A DNA stretch of 64,000 bases from Epiperipatus broadwayi (taxonomy: Eukaryota > Onychophora > Udeonychophora > Euonychophora > Peripatidae). Positions 32,701 through 45,243 of the stretch are shown piece by piece (the stretch's first letter is position 1; each line of letters begins with the position of its first letter). Below the pieces are notes generated by a model that saw only the letters and a program-made list of their open reading frames with translations, was not told the DNA's origin and made no database searches. The position numbers and the translations under genes are program-made. The stretch lies in the NCBI GenBank assembly GCA_028023455.1, contig JAQFVV010006306.1, positions 3,625,001 to 3,689,000 of the forward strand, read 5' to 3'.

Positions 32701-35599
32701 TTTCTACTCATTTTCAAAGATAAATAGTTATCAAAATAATATGTACATTAATACATTAAAAATTTATATGAAATTCAAAATGTCCACTACCACCATATGC
32801 CCTCAGAAAAAACTGTTTCAAATGAGAAAAACAAAAATCAAGAGTAAGAGCATAGAGAAAACACCACAAACTATTATCTCACAAGAAATGGAAAAAGCTA
32901 TCACTACAATTGTGGAATTATTAGTAAATAATGTAAAATGATTTAGCAGTGGGTATGTAAAGGCAGGCAAACCAAATATACCCAAGTAATATTGTAGATA
33001 TTTCTGCCTAAGTTTTATTTATAGTAGAATAGTTTTACCCTTATAAGATTAACAACAACTAACAATATTTTTTTCAAGTGCTAAAATCAAATTCAACGTA
33101 TTTTATTGGTTAACTAGAGATAGATGTTACGTAAATACCCTCATTTCCCCTCTGAAACACAAACTATTATCATTTGTAAAATTCCATATTAGGCTACACG
33201 AATATTCAAAGATTTAAACAAATTATTACAAGCTAATATTCAATACGGTTTTACTGCAACATTTATTAAATTGTTCATTCTTGTTTTTAAGATTATTTAA
33301 CTAGATTTAGCTGGTAACCATAGCAGCATATTTTACAAAACAGTAATCCAATAATTTGCTGATGTGATTCTAGACATTGTGACATTTGGGTGTTGTGTTC
33401 CCTCAAATGGATGCTTATCAGACTTACGCTTCATTTTTTTAAATAACAATTTTGAAGAATAATAAATCTGCATGTGAAAAACAGTATTACGAGATGAATC
33501 CAGCCAATGAATATGCAGCATTCATTGAATTCAATTTTGGAACCCAAATATGAACATATCTATTTTTTATATTCTAATAAAGAAAGATCTGAATAAAATT
33601 TCATATAACACATTTAAATTTCTAATCCATTTATGTTACTATTAGTATAACCATTCTAAATCCAAAAGTCAATAAAAAAAAGTTAAAAAAAGACAAAAAA
33701 TAAAATGTGAAGGGTGAGTTTAGGAACCAATCTGTGAACTATATATCCATATCTATCACTAGCTGATTCTTCAGTTAATTTGATGTTTAACTACTGCAGA
33801 AAACTTTTAACAATACTTTGCTTAAGTGTAACTCTCAATGAAGGTAATTAATATTGCACTTTTTAAGAGTATCTGAGATATAAAAGTAGTATAAACAACA
33901 TTAATCATTGCTATGAAAATATGTTCAAGTTCAACATAAAATGATATATTTTTAGGGTCTAAAACTGTTCATATATTTCATATTTCCAATCAAATAAAAA
34001 TATGCTCTAACAATAGTCGATTCGTATCATCATATTGAGCATGTTGATGAAAATACTGGTCTTACGACTTTCAAATCATATTTACAGAATACCTTTAATA
34101 TCCCCCCCCCCCCCACATTCATGTTTGAATTAAATTAACAAAACATTTTTAATATCTGCAACTGAAAAGTAAATAATAAAATCATTTCGATTGCGGACGT
34201 TAAAAATGTTTTGGTAATAAGAATATCCGTAAATGATTTTCCAGTGCTTCTCTTTACAATAATAGGGTTTTCATGCCTTACTTCTATATAATAAATTTGA
34301 TAAAACATAAATGCAAGTAGTTTAGTTGGAATAGGGTATTATTATGATGATAAATACTCCAGCTTTTAAAATTTCAAATACAACAATAGCACAAGGGTCT
34401 CTATCAAATATCCAATCACCAAGTCTGCTTTTTATATCTAAAAAGTTATGAGAAATTATTAAGCCAGTAACCGTCCAAGATTTTCTCTTCCATTACTGGT
34501 TCTTAAAGCATCCAAGCTTTTTGATCATTCATTAAAAAAACATTACCATCATAAAAATATAATCAAAATAAGGAATATGTTTTTGGAATTAACATTCCCT
34601 ATTCAAAATCACTAATTATTAGAAAAATATTTGTTGATTAGTAATTTAACAGCTAAATTTATATAAAAAGAAAATAATTTTTAATATATTTCAAATTAAA
34701 CATTATTGAACAAAGAAGAATTTTCTTATCCAATTATCTGTCACAAAAATTATCTGTACAATACTTTTTAAAAAAATATTATTTCCTATTCTCATAGTAG
34801 TTTGAGTCAAATATTATTGGTAACTTCAGAAACAAATGCATAATCATTGGGAATTAATGTCTTATGATTATATTTTATTAAATATTCTAATGCAAGGATT
34901 TCCAAAATATAGCTTAAAGATTGAATGTAATTACAAAAAGATTTTACTAAACATTTTTATTCTTTATATGACTATATTAATATATTATACCAGACAGCCT
35001 ACACTGAATGTCCATCACAAGAAGCACCACTAGGCTTCCATAGCCTAAAATATTTATTTTAGGTGACTAGACATTAATTAGCAGTGCCTGTATAGCTATT
35101 CCTAAATACAAGAGCCAATTATTGCTGCTACATCAGGGAGAGAGATTCTTATGCAAATTAACAATTGATAGACAGACAACAGCAAACAAACTTCAGGCAA
35201 ATTTAACTATTAATAACAATGTTTATTAAAGCAATGAATAAAAGAAACTTAAATAAATAAATTGCCTTCATTTATGAATGGTTTTGAATGGAGTACAACA
35301 CAACTTAAATAGTTAGAGACTTAATAGATGATTTATATTGCTTTTACATTTACAATACTAAAGTTTTGTACAAGAAACTATTCCCAGCTGATAGATGTGT
35401 CTATAAACTTTGGAATAACATTAAATATTATTTTCATTAAAATCTTTTTAGATTTTAATATGCAATCAGCTCATATACTTAAACTTCTTACTAAGGTTCG
35501 TATGGATGGCAATACATACCATGAGAAAATGGTAATGAAAAATAAATGGACATTTATTAATCAGAGTTAATCATAAAGGATAATTATATAAAAGACACA

Positions 35600-35930
35600 G
35601 TAAGTTACTTTTAAGCTTCACCCATGTGAACCTAATAAAGACTGCAACTCAAGCAGTTAACAATCTGGGTTTAAAGAGATGATGTATAAATGAGCCTGGC
35701 AGAAATGTAGCTGACCAAAGACTAAATAGAATTCATTAATATATAGCGATAAAACATATAAAAATATATGGAAAACTGTTTCTAAGTTTAACCCATGCTA
35801 ACATAATACAGCCCACAATTCAAGTGATTAACAACCTGGATTAAAGTAGCTAATATATAATTGAGCCTGTCAGAAACATCGCTGACCAATGGCTATGTAA
35901 AATTTGCCAGAGTAGAGCAATAAATACAAT
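35600..35930. repeat. divergent tandem duplication, unit about 161 bp
   Basis: CCCATG...AAC.TAATA.AG.C..CAA.TCAAG..(A/G)TTAACAA.CTGG from 35631 recurs from 35792. Both copies continue through GAGCCTG.CAGAAA and GCTGACCAA. The copies differ at roughly a quarter of positions by eye. No ORF and no ribozyme motif recognised. Confidence 0.7.
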
Positions 35931-36371
35931 GATAAATAAAATGCCTTACAAATCAATAAATCTCAAGTGATATTTAAAATAGATAGACTTTATGCACACA
36001 CACATGCAGAACACTATTTTCCTTTATATATATCTATGATAAAATATTAGTCACAAGATATCTGATACTTTTAACATCTCTAAAACTTATTGTACACAGA
36101 CACACATATAAAATAGCCCCTTATATGGCTTTAAAACATTACTTGAAAATAAGCATTTAAGAAGAAGATTAGTTTATATTTGACATTAATAACCTAAAGA
36201 TTTATTTCACTATGAATATTTAATTTCTCATAATCGCTAAAAGAGAGGAAGAGAGCTTATTAATTTGAGATTAACAATTTAATAGGTTTTGCTTTAATAG
36301 ATATAATAAACACCTCCATACTTCCCCATTCTTTTCAAATTCATATTAATAAAGATATAATAAAAGACAAA

Positions 36372-36426
36372 TGACCCCCAAGATGCATTTCGTGCTGAAC
36401 CAGCACTCATCAGTTGGCCCAGGTCA
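36372..36426 (-). ncRNA. hammerhead ribozyme, array copy 1
   Basis: On the minus strand: outer stem I TGACC/GGTCA (36426-36422 with 36376-36372), internal loop, inner stem I CCAA/TTGG, core CTGATGA (36413-36407), stem II GTGCTG-GTT-CAGCAC (6 bp, perfect), GAAA (36391-36388), palindrome AUGCAU as a minimal stem III, cleavage triplet AUC, cut predicted after 36382. All invariant core positions are present. Confidence 0.93.
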
Positions 36427-36781
36427 CTATCTCTCATATATATCTTTATTATAAGCAAAGTATTTATCTAGAGTAAATTGTTATTTTTTCATTTACCATT
36501 GTCAAACTTCCTCCACTCACAAACTTTGACGCCATCCATTTCTGATAAATATACTAATGATTATTACTAATCATTTTCGAAACTAGAGATTATCTCTAGT
36601 ACAGATATAAACTTTAAACCTCAGTTAAAGATTAATATATCTGATTTTTTTAAATTTTACACCCACGGAGTTATTCACATTTCTCTGTCCCGTATGTAAT
36701 ATCTTTATAGAAATAATAAACACCTCCATACTTCCCCATTCTTTTTAAATTCATATAAATAAAGATACAATAAAAGACAAT

Positions 36782-36836
36782 TGACCCCCAAGATGCATTT
36801 CGTGCTGAACCAGCACTCATCAGTTGGCCAAGGTCA
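36782..36836 (-). ncRNA. hammerhead ribozyme, array copy 2
   Basis: It is identical to copy 1 in core, stem II, GAAA, AUGCAU and AUC. The only change is in the stem I internal loop (TTGG instead of TGGG on the 5' side). The outer helix TGACC/GGTCA is kept. Confidence 0.93.
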
Positions 36837-37198
36837 CTATCTCTCATATATATCTTTATTATATGCAAAGTATTTATCTAGAGTAAATTGTTACATTTTC
36901 ATTTACCATTGTCAAACTTCCTCCACTCACAACTTTGACGCCATCTATTTCAGATAAATACACTAATGATTATTACTAATCATTTTCGAAATTAGAGATT
37001 ATCTCTAGCACAGATATAAACTTTAAATCTCGGTTAAAGATTAATATATCTGATTTTTTTTTTTTTTAATTTTACACACACACGGAGTTATTCACCGTTC
37101 TCTGTCCCGTATGCGATATCTTTATAGATATAATAAACACCTCCATACTTCCCCATTCTTTTCAAATTCATATTAATAAAGATATAATAAAAGACAAA

Positions 37199-37253
37199 TG
37201 ACCCCCAAGATGCATTTCGTGCTGAACCAGCACTCATCAGTTGGCCCAGATCA
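37199..37253 (-). ncRNA. hammerhead ribozyme, array copy 3
   Basis: Core, stem II, GAAA, AUGCAU and AUC are as in copies 1 and 2. The outer helix is TGATC/GGTCA, so one C-G pair has become U-G and pairing is kept. Confidence 0.92.
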
Positions 37254-38967
37254 CTATCTCTCATATATATCTTTATTATATTAGCTGTCAAAACTTCAAT
37301 AAAAAAAAAAAAAAAGGAGTTTATCCAATATATACTCGTAAATCATAAAAAACAAAATTTGTATCCATAAAAGAATGAAATCAATGATCTCAATACAAAA
37401 TTGTGTATCAATAAAATTAGGGCACTTAATTTAAAACCACTTCTACTAAAACATACATTTAGGTTAATAAATATAATTTAAATCACTCATGGCTTACTGA
37501 AATATATGAGTTCATATCAAGTTATTGTCTGTGGGTGGTGTAAAACTTTTGCTATCTATACAGATTATATGGCAAGAGTATATACTCTTTATGCCCATGT
37601 CTTTCCATAACCTTTTCTGTATACAGGTTAGTTGAGATTTGTTTCAGTGGTGAGGTTGGCAGTTGGCAACTTCAGGTCAGCTTTTATAGTGAATTTTATC
37701 ATGCTGCCAAATGAGATTAATGCTTGGAGTGAGAAGTTCATCTTTTGGAAGTCTAGCCACACATATTAGCCAAGATGTAGGTTCATTTTTATCAATTGGG
37801 TACTTATAACAGCGAGCTGCATGTCAATGAAAAATTGTGGAATACTAATGCAGAACAATCTTGCAGAATTCTCTTGAAGATTAATCATTTCAAAGAGTTA
37901 TCAAGTAATGAGCAAAGAGTGTAGCATAGAGAAATAATTTTTCGTAGGCTTTTATAGGGCTCACTGCACATTGTTACCCTCCCACAGGAATTTTCTAGAA
38001 TCTTCTTTCTGATTCAAGTATTTCCAGATAAGCCAGCATTTTTTCTTTAATCATTAAATTCCAAGCTAATTACTTGATTTAAACTATTTACCTAGACAAT
38101 GCCTAATGTACGGAAACTGCATAATTTTGTTAGATTCTTTATCATTAAAGATTAAAAGTAACATTTTGCAATTATGCATTGTCTTAAATATTATAAAATT
38201 TTATACAAAGATAATAAAAATTTGTTACAAAATTCATTTTTCTTGTAACATCAGCTAATAAAAAAAAAAGCTTTACAATTCATGTGCGCATAATATATAG
38301 CACACACTATAAAAAATACAAATTGCCTGAAAACTCCATTTAGCTGAATCACCCGATATGTATAAATATATAATTTGAGATCTGATAAAGCATCTCACTA
38401 TATAAAGGAAAATACAAAAGTATATATGCAAATTTTTTTTGAAAATTTTTAGAATATTGATTGCTTTAGCAATCTCCATAAAATACTATCCTTAAATAAC
38501 TTGAATATATTAAAACAGTATAGCCTTAGTCAAAATCAAAATCTATACCCCTAATTAAACCAAAAACACAATAATTTAAAAATAATTTTTTTTTTTATCA
38601 GAAAAGTACATGACTATAATAAATATTGAATAAAATAGTTTAAACTATAAATGACATTATAAAATAACTGATCTCCAAAGAGGAATAGTTAAATATTAAT
38701 AAAATTAAAATAGATAACTATTATAAAATAAAACATCATGACATTCTAATATAGCAAAAATATAAATGTTGCATATATGTATTAAAATACAATAAAACAA
38801 TTCTAGATAAATCTTTTTTTGGGGAATTAATTATTGCAATTGAATTTCTATATGTAAAAGTAAAAAAAAAAGTCACCTATTTTTAGAAGTTAAAATCATG
38901 ACATAAATAAAACAATCATTAATTGAAAGTCAGAAGGGAATACAATTAATAAAAAAAATTAGAAAAA

Positions 38968-39082
38968 GATATTGCTCGCTGTCTTGCATTGGTGGTCGAG
39001 AGGTCAGCACGACTTGCCCGGGTTGCGGGTTCGCGTCCCGGCCGATGCTATGACACTTAAAAAAAAAAAGATATTGCTCTCT
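38968..39082 (+). mobile_element. short tRNA-derived SINE with 13-bp target-site duplication
   Basis: The insert 38981-39069 is flanked by GATATTGCTCGCT (38968-38980) and GATATTGCTCTCT (39070-39082), one mismatch. The body starts GCATTGGTGGTCGAGAGGTC (A box) and has a GGGTTCGCGTCCCG T-arm (B box) and a 7-bp acceptor-type pairing GCATTGG/CCGATGC. It ends TATGACACTT plus a run of A. The anticodon arm is degraded. This is a clear retroposition product made from a pol III-type RNA. Confidence 0.88.
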
Positions 39083-39845
39083 AAAGAAAATCTAAATTGG
39101 TGTTTATAAAATAGTTTATGAGTAAATTAAATCTCCTCATGAAACTTAAAGCCTATACAGCTTGTATTATCAATTTTTCAATTTTTTTTTACAAAATCAA
39201 ACATCTTCAAATTTAATAAGTTAATCTATTAGGAAACATTCATTTAATTAGTATAAACTATAATCGTTTTAAAGATCTATAAATATATGTTTTTACAATA
39301 AAATTAGATTATCTACAATCATTTTCTTTGAATTCAAGATTTGCTTACTTCTACTGATTGTTACTACTAATTTTACCCTTGAAGAATTCCCTGAATTACT
39401 ATAAATTAATTTACAGGCGTAGGTATTTTGCACCTGTCCTATAGCATATGTCAGTGCCAGCTAATAACAATTGCTTCAACCTATCACTGCTCATTCTCCA
39501 CAAAAATTCCTCTAAAAGGGTCTTTTTCAGAATGGTGTCGGACATAATTTTTTGCCAAATGATGAATAGTTTTCTGAACTTTTAAAAAATAATACTTCTC
39601 TCTATGAATTCTAGACTGATTGAAAAAAAGAGGAAAGATATTAACATCTATCACACCGTGTTGCAAAAAAAACCTTTTCAAAATGAAATCTATTTTGAAT
39701 ATATAACATCACTTAAAGACTTAGAGCAAAGACTATAAATAGTCATATATCACATGACCCCACTTTTTTTAAGCTTGTAAAATATAAACAAAGAGCTTTG
39801 TGATAAATGCTTAGCAAAAGAAAGCATTTAAAATATCTCTATCAG

Positions 39846-39914
39846 AAACCACACCAAACCCCAGACTAATGGTTTCGTGCTTTGGCACTCTTCAGTGAGG
39901 CGCTAGGGTAGTTT
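39846..39914 (-). ncRNA. hammerhead ribozyme, family C
   Basis: On the minus strand: outer stem I AAACUAC/GUGGUUU (39914-39908 with 39852-39846), inner stem I CCUCA/UGGGG, core CUGAAGA (39895-39889, N7 = A), stem II GUGC-CAAA-GCAC (perfect, G-C closed), GAAA (39876-39873), stem III AC-CAUUA-GU and GUC triplet (39866-39864). Every invariant position is present. Unlike the others, stem III is not a full palindrome and has a 5-nt loop. Confidence 0.9.
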
Positions 39915-40100
39915 CAGACACTAGATCTAAAACTACCAACCCAAAGTCAGCATTTATCTAAGAGTTAACCATTGAGTAGAAAATCTGAAATTTTCAGACA
40001 AATGTTTTCAAACCCAGCTATCTTACTCAAATAGCTATATGGGGCTGAGAGATCTTCAGCCAAACCATATATGTATGTTTTAAAACAGTTTTCAAATTAC
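39846..40100 (-). mobile_element. family C hammerhead repeat, diverged relative of family A
   Basis: The ribozyme at 39846-39914 is followed (towards higher coordinates) by CTAGATCT near 39924, a AAGAGTTAACCATTGAGTAG block, and a hairpin GGGGCTGA...TCAGCC near 40041-40063 within CATATATGTATG. Family A has the same order: hammerhead, CTAGATCT, a TTAACT block, then a GGGTCTGAACTCAGTTCAGC hairpin. The shared plan with little sequence identity suggests an old common ancestor or shared structure under selection. Single unit, no ORF. Confidence 0.65.
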
Positions 40101-42290
40101 CTGCTGCCAAATTGTTTAAAGGTATAAAAATAAAAACTGTTAGCCATCAAGGACAGGAATCTGTAGAATTAATGTTCCTTATTGAAATGACATATATATA
40201 TATTAAAAAAAGCTACTACTAAACAATAACTTATTTAGGGAGTAATTTAAATATTTATCATAAAAAATGTTTTCCTGGAGTATGATTTTATAGTTAGTTT
40301 ATCATTTATACTTCTTTCTATGTTACGTCAATATTCAGAAATCAAAATGAAGCAAATGTTTTCAGTAAGCACAGTTGAAAAATAATATGCATTATGCATG
40401 TATTTGGGCAGAATGGCTTAGAATTTTCATCCTTTATGAAATGAAAGGATATTTAAATATTTAAGTGTCATGACATCGATAGTATATAGATATTACATAT
40501 TTTGTCACGAGAAAAGCATGCCAAAGAAATGAAAGAAAAGTTTGTAAGATGCAACATTAAATAAATAAGTTTAAAGCAAATTATTTCAAGAATGCATTAT
40601 ATTAACCAAAAAAGAAAGATGGATAAATTAAACTTTTGAGTTTATAAATATAATACTTTCATTTATACGTGTTATGGAAGATGTTAGATGGCATTGAGTT
40701 AAGAAGCAACAAAAAGACTGCCATCAATGATTTCTTTTCAGTCTTAAGTATGATATAGTCTCATAATCACTTTATAATATATTTGTAAATATACTCAATG
40801 AAGGAAGGTGAAGATTTCCCATTGTAATCACAATCAAAATTTACTTCTAGAAAACCTAAGGAGATTCTTATAGTTGTATAATATATAAATAAGGATCATA
40901 ATAAGCATCTGACAACACTTGCCATCCTGTATCACCTGAATTAATCAAAATAAATAGATGATATATATATCAATATAAAATAGATATTTATAGAAATCAG
41001 ATCAATAGACTCTACACTTGAAATAAAAATACATGATCACCATTATGTGTAATACATAAAATAAAATGTAATGTCAAAAGATTGTGTTACACATAAATGT
41101 TAGTCTTTACATCATGAAAGTATACAACATATTTAGTGTTATTCTATCAAAAGCGTTTTACCTGCTCATAAAGAAAAGATTTTAATGAAAAATTTATGAT
41201 AATTACAAAAAGATTGTCTACCACGATTCTAATTATAAGCAAACAAATGAAATAATTGATATTTTTAATGTAAAAATGACTATCAAAATTATTACTATAA
41301 CTTGAGACTAACTCTACAATTTGAATTATAAATAAAACAGTAAGTAAAGGAAGTCCAAGAGTAAATACCTGCTGAAGAAAAATAAATCAAACAAAAGGGA
41401 GAAATCTATATTCTTTTTATGTGTGTAAATAAGTTTTGGTAATTATTTAATGATTGTAATGTTGATTAATAAACATTTATTTAAATGTGATTTTATTGAT
41501 CAAGACTTAAACAAGGTTCCACCAAGATGAATTGAATCTCTCACCAATAATTTAGCAGATTAGTAAGGAAAAATGAATGATTGTGTTCGATAAATTGGAT
41601 GATGATAGATAATGAGACTGGAACGGAACAAACCAGAATAAACATATATGTAAAAATATAGAAGTATATTAATTACAGTTTATATTTATTATCAAAAATG
41701 GAAAAAAAGACTTAATCCTTTACAATGTTATATTATATATTTTTTAAAGTAAATAATATAGTATAAAATACCATTATATAACAACATTGATTCTATATAT
41801 TTATTATAACAATAATACAAAAAAGCTTTCTTCAACAAATATTTTATGCTCTTCTCAATGTGATAGTAAACTCACATAGTGACATCTATTGTTTTTTATA
41901 TAAAATTAAAGAGAATCAAAAATAATGAAGAAGGGGAAGGGATCCAAATATTTACCGATGGAACATACAAAAAAAAAAATTATCAATCAAACAATGCATA
42001 ACAATTATACAAATGTATTAAAAAAAACTACATTTTGTATATTGTTATATGCTGTTTAATTAATAAATTTTACTTTTATAGGCTCAACTGGTAAATATTT
42101 GGATTCTCCCCCCCCCCCCCATCATTTTTGGTTCTAATCAATTTTATATAAAAACCGATAGCTATAACTATATGCAATGTAAACTAAAGTCTTAAAATAC
42201 TTTACTATCACATTAAGAATACCACAAATTATTTAGCAAAAGAGCCATTTTTAGTATTATTGTAAATTATTACTATTATACAATGGTATT

Positions 42291-43445
42291 TTATAAGTAA
42301 ATAAGCATTTATTTTTATATGATGCTATGCATACAATTGTATTACATTCAAAGATCAGCCTTTCAAGCTAATTGTGCATGCATCTTCTGCGAGTGTTAAA
42401 TAATAAATGAATACTTCATTCTACAATACAAGATATAGTATTTATGCAGGAATAAAAGGAATCCTCTTATTCCTACGACTCAAATTCTTTTATATGAGCA
42501 AATCTGAAGTACTGTTGAGTAAAGTGTGAGAGTAGAATTCTCACTTTAAATTACTATCTACGATGTTGGAATGAATGACGTCGGTGAAATTGTCTAGAAT
42601 TTACTAAACGTCACTCTAAGTGAAACTTAATTATAAGTAAATAAGCATTTATTTTTATATGACGCTATGCATACAATTGTATTACATTCAAAGATCAGCC
42701 TTTCAAGCTAATTGTGCATGCATCTTCTGCGAGTGTTAAATAATAAATGAATATTTCATTCTACAATACAAGATATAGTATTTATGCAGGAATAAAAATA
42801 AATGCTTATTTACTTATAATTAAGTTTCACTTAGAGTGACGTTTAGTAAATTCTAGACAATTTCACCGACGTCATTCATTCCAACATCGTAGATAGTAAT
42901 TTAAAGTGAGAATTCTACTCTCACGCTTTACTCAACAGTACTTCAGATTTGCTCATAAAAAAATTTGAGTCGTAGGAATAAGAGGATTCCTTTTATTCCT
43001 GCATAAATACTATATCTTGTATTGTAGAGTGAAGTATTCATTTATTATTTAACACTCGCAGAAGACGCATGTACAATTAGCTTGAAAGGCTGATCTTTGA
43101 ATGTAATACAATTGTATGCATAGCGTCATATAAAAATAAATGCTTATTTACTTATAATTAAGTTTCACTTTGAGTGACGTTTAGTAAATTCTAGACAATT
43201 TCACCAACGACATTCATTCCAACATCGTAGATAGTAATTTAAAGTGAGAATTCTACTCTCACGCTTTACTCAACAGTACTTCAGATTTGCTCATATAAAA
43301 GAATTTGAGTCGTAGGAATAAGAGGATTCCTTTTATTCCTGCATAAATACTATATCTTGTATTGTAGAGTGAAGTATTCATTTATTATTTAACACTCGCA
43401 GAAGACACATGCACAATTAGCTTGAAAGGCTGATCTTTGAATGGT
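42291..43445. repeat. family D repeat: 340-bp tandem unit followed by inverted copies
   Basis: TTATAAGTAAATAAGCATTT begins a unit at 42291 and again at 42631. From about 42797 the sequence turns over, and two successive inverted units follow to 43445. Landmarks are AAAGATCAGCCTTTCAAGC, GTCGTAGGAATAAGAGGATT and GACGTCGGTGAAATTGTC. The copies are nearly identical, so the array is young. A diverged copy with the same tandem-plus-inverted plan is at 56880-57562. No ORF, and no ribozyme I recognise. Confidence 0.85.
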
Positions 43446-43571
43446 ATTTTATATTATTTATTTAAAAGTTTATATTTAATATTTTATTGTTAATCAATGA
43501 AATAGATCCAATATATTCTGTTTTTGAATCTTCTTCAAGTGGCATAGCAATATAAAATATTACAAATTGAT

Positions 43572-43690
43572 TATCAAAACAGGCAAAACTCTCTACACGT
43601 ATTGCCACACACTGCAAGCTAGAGTAGAGTGTTTTGCCTGTTTTAATAACAGTTATGAACAAGTATATGAAATGGTGATCATGTGATGTT
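43572..43690. repeat. family A hairpin fragment
   Basis: AAACAGGCAAAACTCTCTAC and ...GTGTTTTGCCTGTTTTAATA face each other around a short remnant (GCCACACACTGCAAGCTAGAG). GGTGATCATGTGATGTTTAT follows, as at the ends of larger family A elements. The ribozyme is deleted. Confidence 0.8.
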
Positions 43691-44949
43691 TATGGGCTTA
43701 AATTGATTATCAATTGTAGTAGTCATTCAAAAATAAAACAATCAATCACTTAAATTTCAAGAGATCACGGTTAAATTAACCCTCGCATTAACTGGTCCAG
43801 ATTCCAGAAAGTATATAACAGTAGTGGAGGACAAACTGTGATTAATGAACTCCATGAGACTCCCAAAGCCACTCTGTGCGGCTTCTGAGACAATATGAAT
43901 ACTGATATTCATTTCCATTTGTCCTAAAAACTTTTATATTCATAATCTATAGCAGTATAATGTGTACCATTATTAGAACATTTAATTCTGTAAAATGCTT
44001 TAAAGATAAGTAAAAAGCAGACATTTTAAAAATTTTAAATTTTTTGCTTTTAAATAATACCTGTTAAGTGTTGTTAACACGGATTTTATTATCATATTTA
44101 TTTAGTAAAAAGTGTTTGACATTTGATAGTCCGTGACAGTCCCACCAAAATTAATTCTAAAATATACTGTCATTCTTGAACATTCAAAAATGTATGGAAG
44201 TAATTATACGTGGGTCTTATTATTGAAGAGCTTGTACATTCCGGGCATATAAAATAGAACAAAAGGATCATCACTATATTAAAGTTTATGATTCAGAAGA
44301 CATTATGCATGCCAATTCTTCACATTAAACTGTGTTTTCCATTACTTTATAATGAGAAACCTATTTTATATTGCTAAAGATAAAGAAACCCTCATTACAT
44401 TCACATGGATGGTTTCTTACTGCCTGTTATGCTAAAACCAAAACTTAAATAACTGTTATATTAAGTCAAAGTAATCAACGATTGATTTGATAATCATTAT
44501 AATCAATTTTTATCTATCATTAAAAAACAGTCAACACTTAAATATTCACAACATCAATAAACCCATCTATGTAATTTTAGTCTTTTTTTTAAAATATATT
44601 TCTAAATATTATCATATTGCGAATTTAAAAATTCAAACAAACATGGTAGACTAATATTTTATAATTTTCTACGAACATAAATATCAAATATTAAATCTAA
44701 TATCACAAAAATTAGAAAATTAAAACAACTACACTTTTCTCTACATATGATGTATCTTAATATGAGGATTTGTGAAAAAAATTATCAACTTATAGTCACT
44801 ATTTCAATTAATAATATCTTTAAAAAAAATGTAAACCATTTTTTTTTTAAATATGGTAATCATTTAATAAAACTTATAATAACAATAGGTTACTGACTTC
44901 CTTGAAAGCATCAACAGATAGCAACATTTACACCAACAAAGAACAGTAA

Positions 44950-45243
44950 GTAAACAAGGCAAATCTCTACATAGTGCCACCCTGTGCCAACCAGAGTAAT
45001 CAATGGATGCCAGAAGGCTTGTGCATAAAATCCTATCTAGTGACTACTCATCCAATATCCCCAGACTAGTTTCTGGCTTGTGGATGAGTAGGCACTAGAT
45101 AGGGATTTTATGCACAAGCCTTTTGGCGTCCATTGATTACTCTAGCTGGCACAGGGTGGCACTATTGTATGGAGTTTTGCCTTGTTTATTAACAATTATG
45201 TGCTAGTATAAGAGATAGTGATTATGTGATGTTTAGTGGTTTA
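44950..45243. repeat. family A foldback element, shortened
   Basis: The ends AAACAAGGCAAATCTC and GAGTTTTGCCTTGTTT face each other. Both arms keep the ATCAATGGATGCC(A)AAGGCTTGTGCATAAAATCC part, but the centre breaks off inside the ribozyme after CCCCAGACTAGTTTCTGGCT, so only the GAAA/ACUAGU/GUC half survives. The flank ends in GTGATTATGTGATGTTTAGT. Confidence 0.82.

Larger units (their letters stand above)
36294..37281 (-). mobile_element. retrozyme-like tandem array, 2.4 units of about 413 bp (family B)
   Basis: The landmark CACCTCCATACTTCCCCATT occurs at 36311, 36721 and 37138, spacing 410 and 417. Each unit has one complete hammerhead on the minus strand. A 150-bp part around each ribozyme is bounded by ATATAATAAA and TTTATTATA, inverse to each other. 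The unit also contains CTAGAGATTATCTCTAG-type hairpins. There is no protein; the ORFs at 36671-36868 and 37088-37291 are the same repeat translated twice. Head-to-tail units of a few hundred bp with one type I hammerhead each is the arrangement described for retrozymes, non-autonomous elements that spread through circular RNA and the enzymes of other retroelements. I see no clear target duplication. Confidence 0.88.

Noticed and set aside
33333-33521. Minus-strand ORF with KKMKRKSDKHPFEGTQHPNV as a gene
   Set aside because: Short, without splice sites or recognised relatives; similar weak text at 39484-39681 was not enough to define a family.
36671-37291. Two similar ORFs of 65 and 67 residues on the minus strand (IIKIYMRDSDLGQLMSAGSA in both)
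   Set aside because: They are parallel translations of the tandem hammerhead unit; their similarity comes from the DNA repeat, and differences between copies do not favour synonymous sites.
42360-42410. CAGAAGA...GAAAGGCUGAUC in family D (minus strand) as a hammerhead variant
   Set aside because: U4 would be changed, stem II does not pair consistently between copies, and no stem I forms around it.
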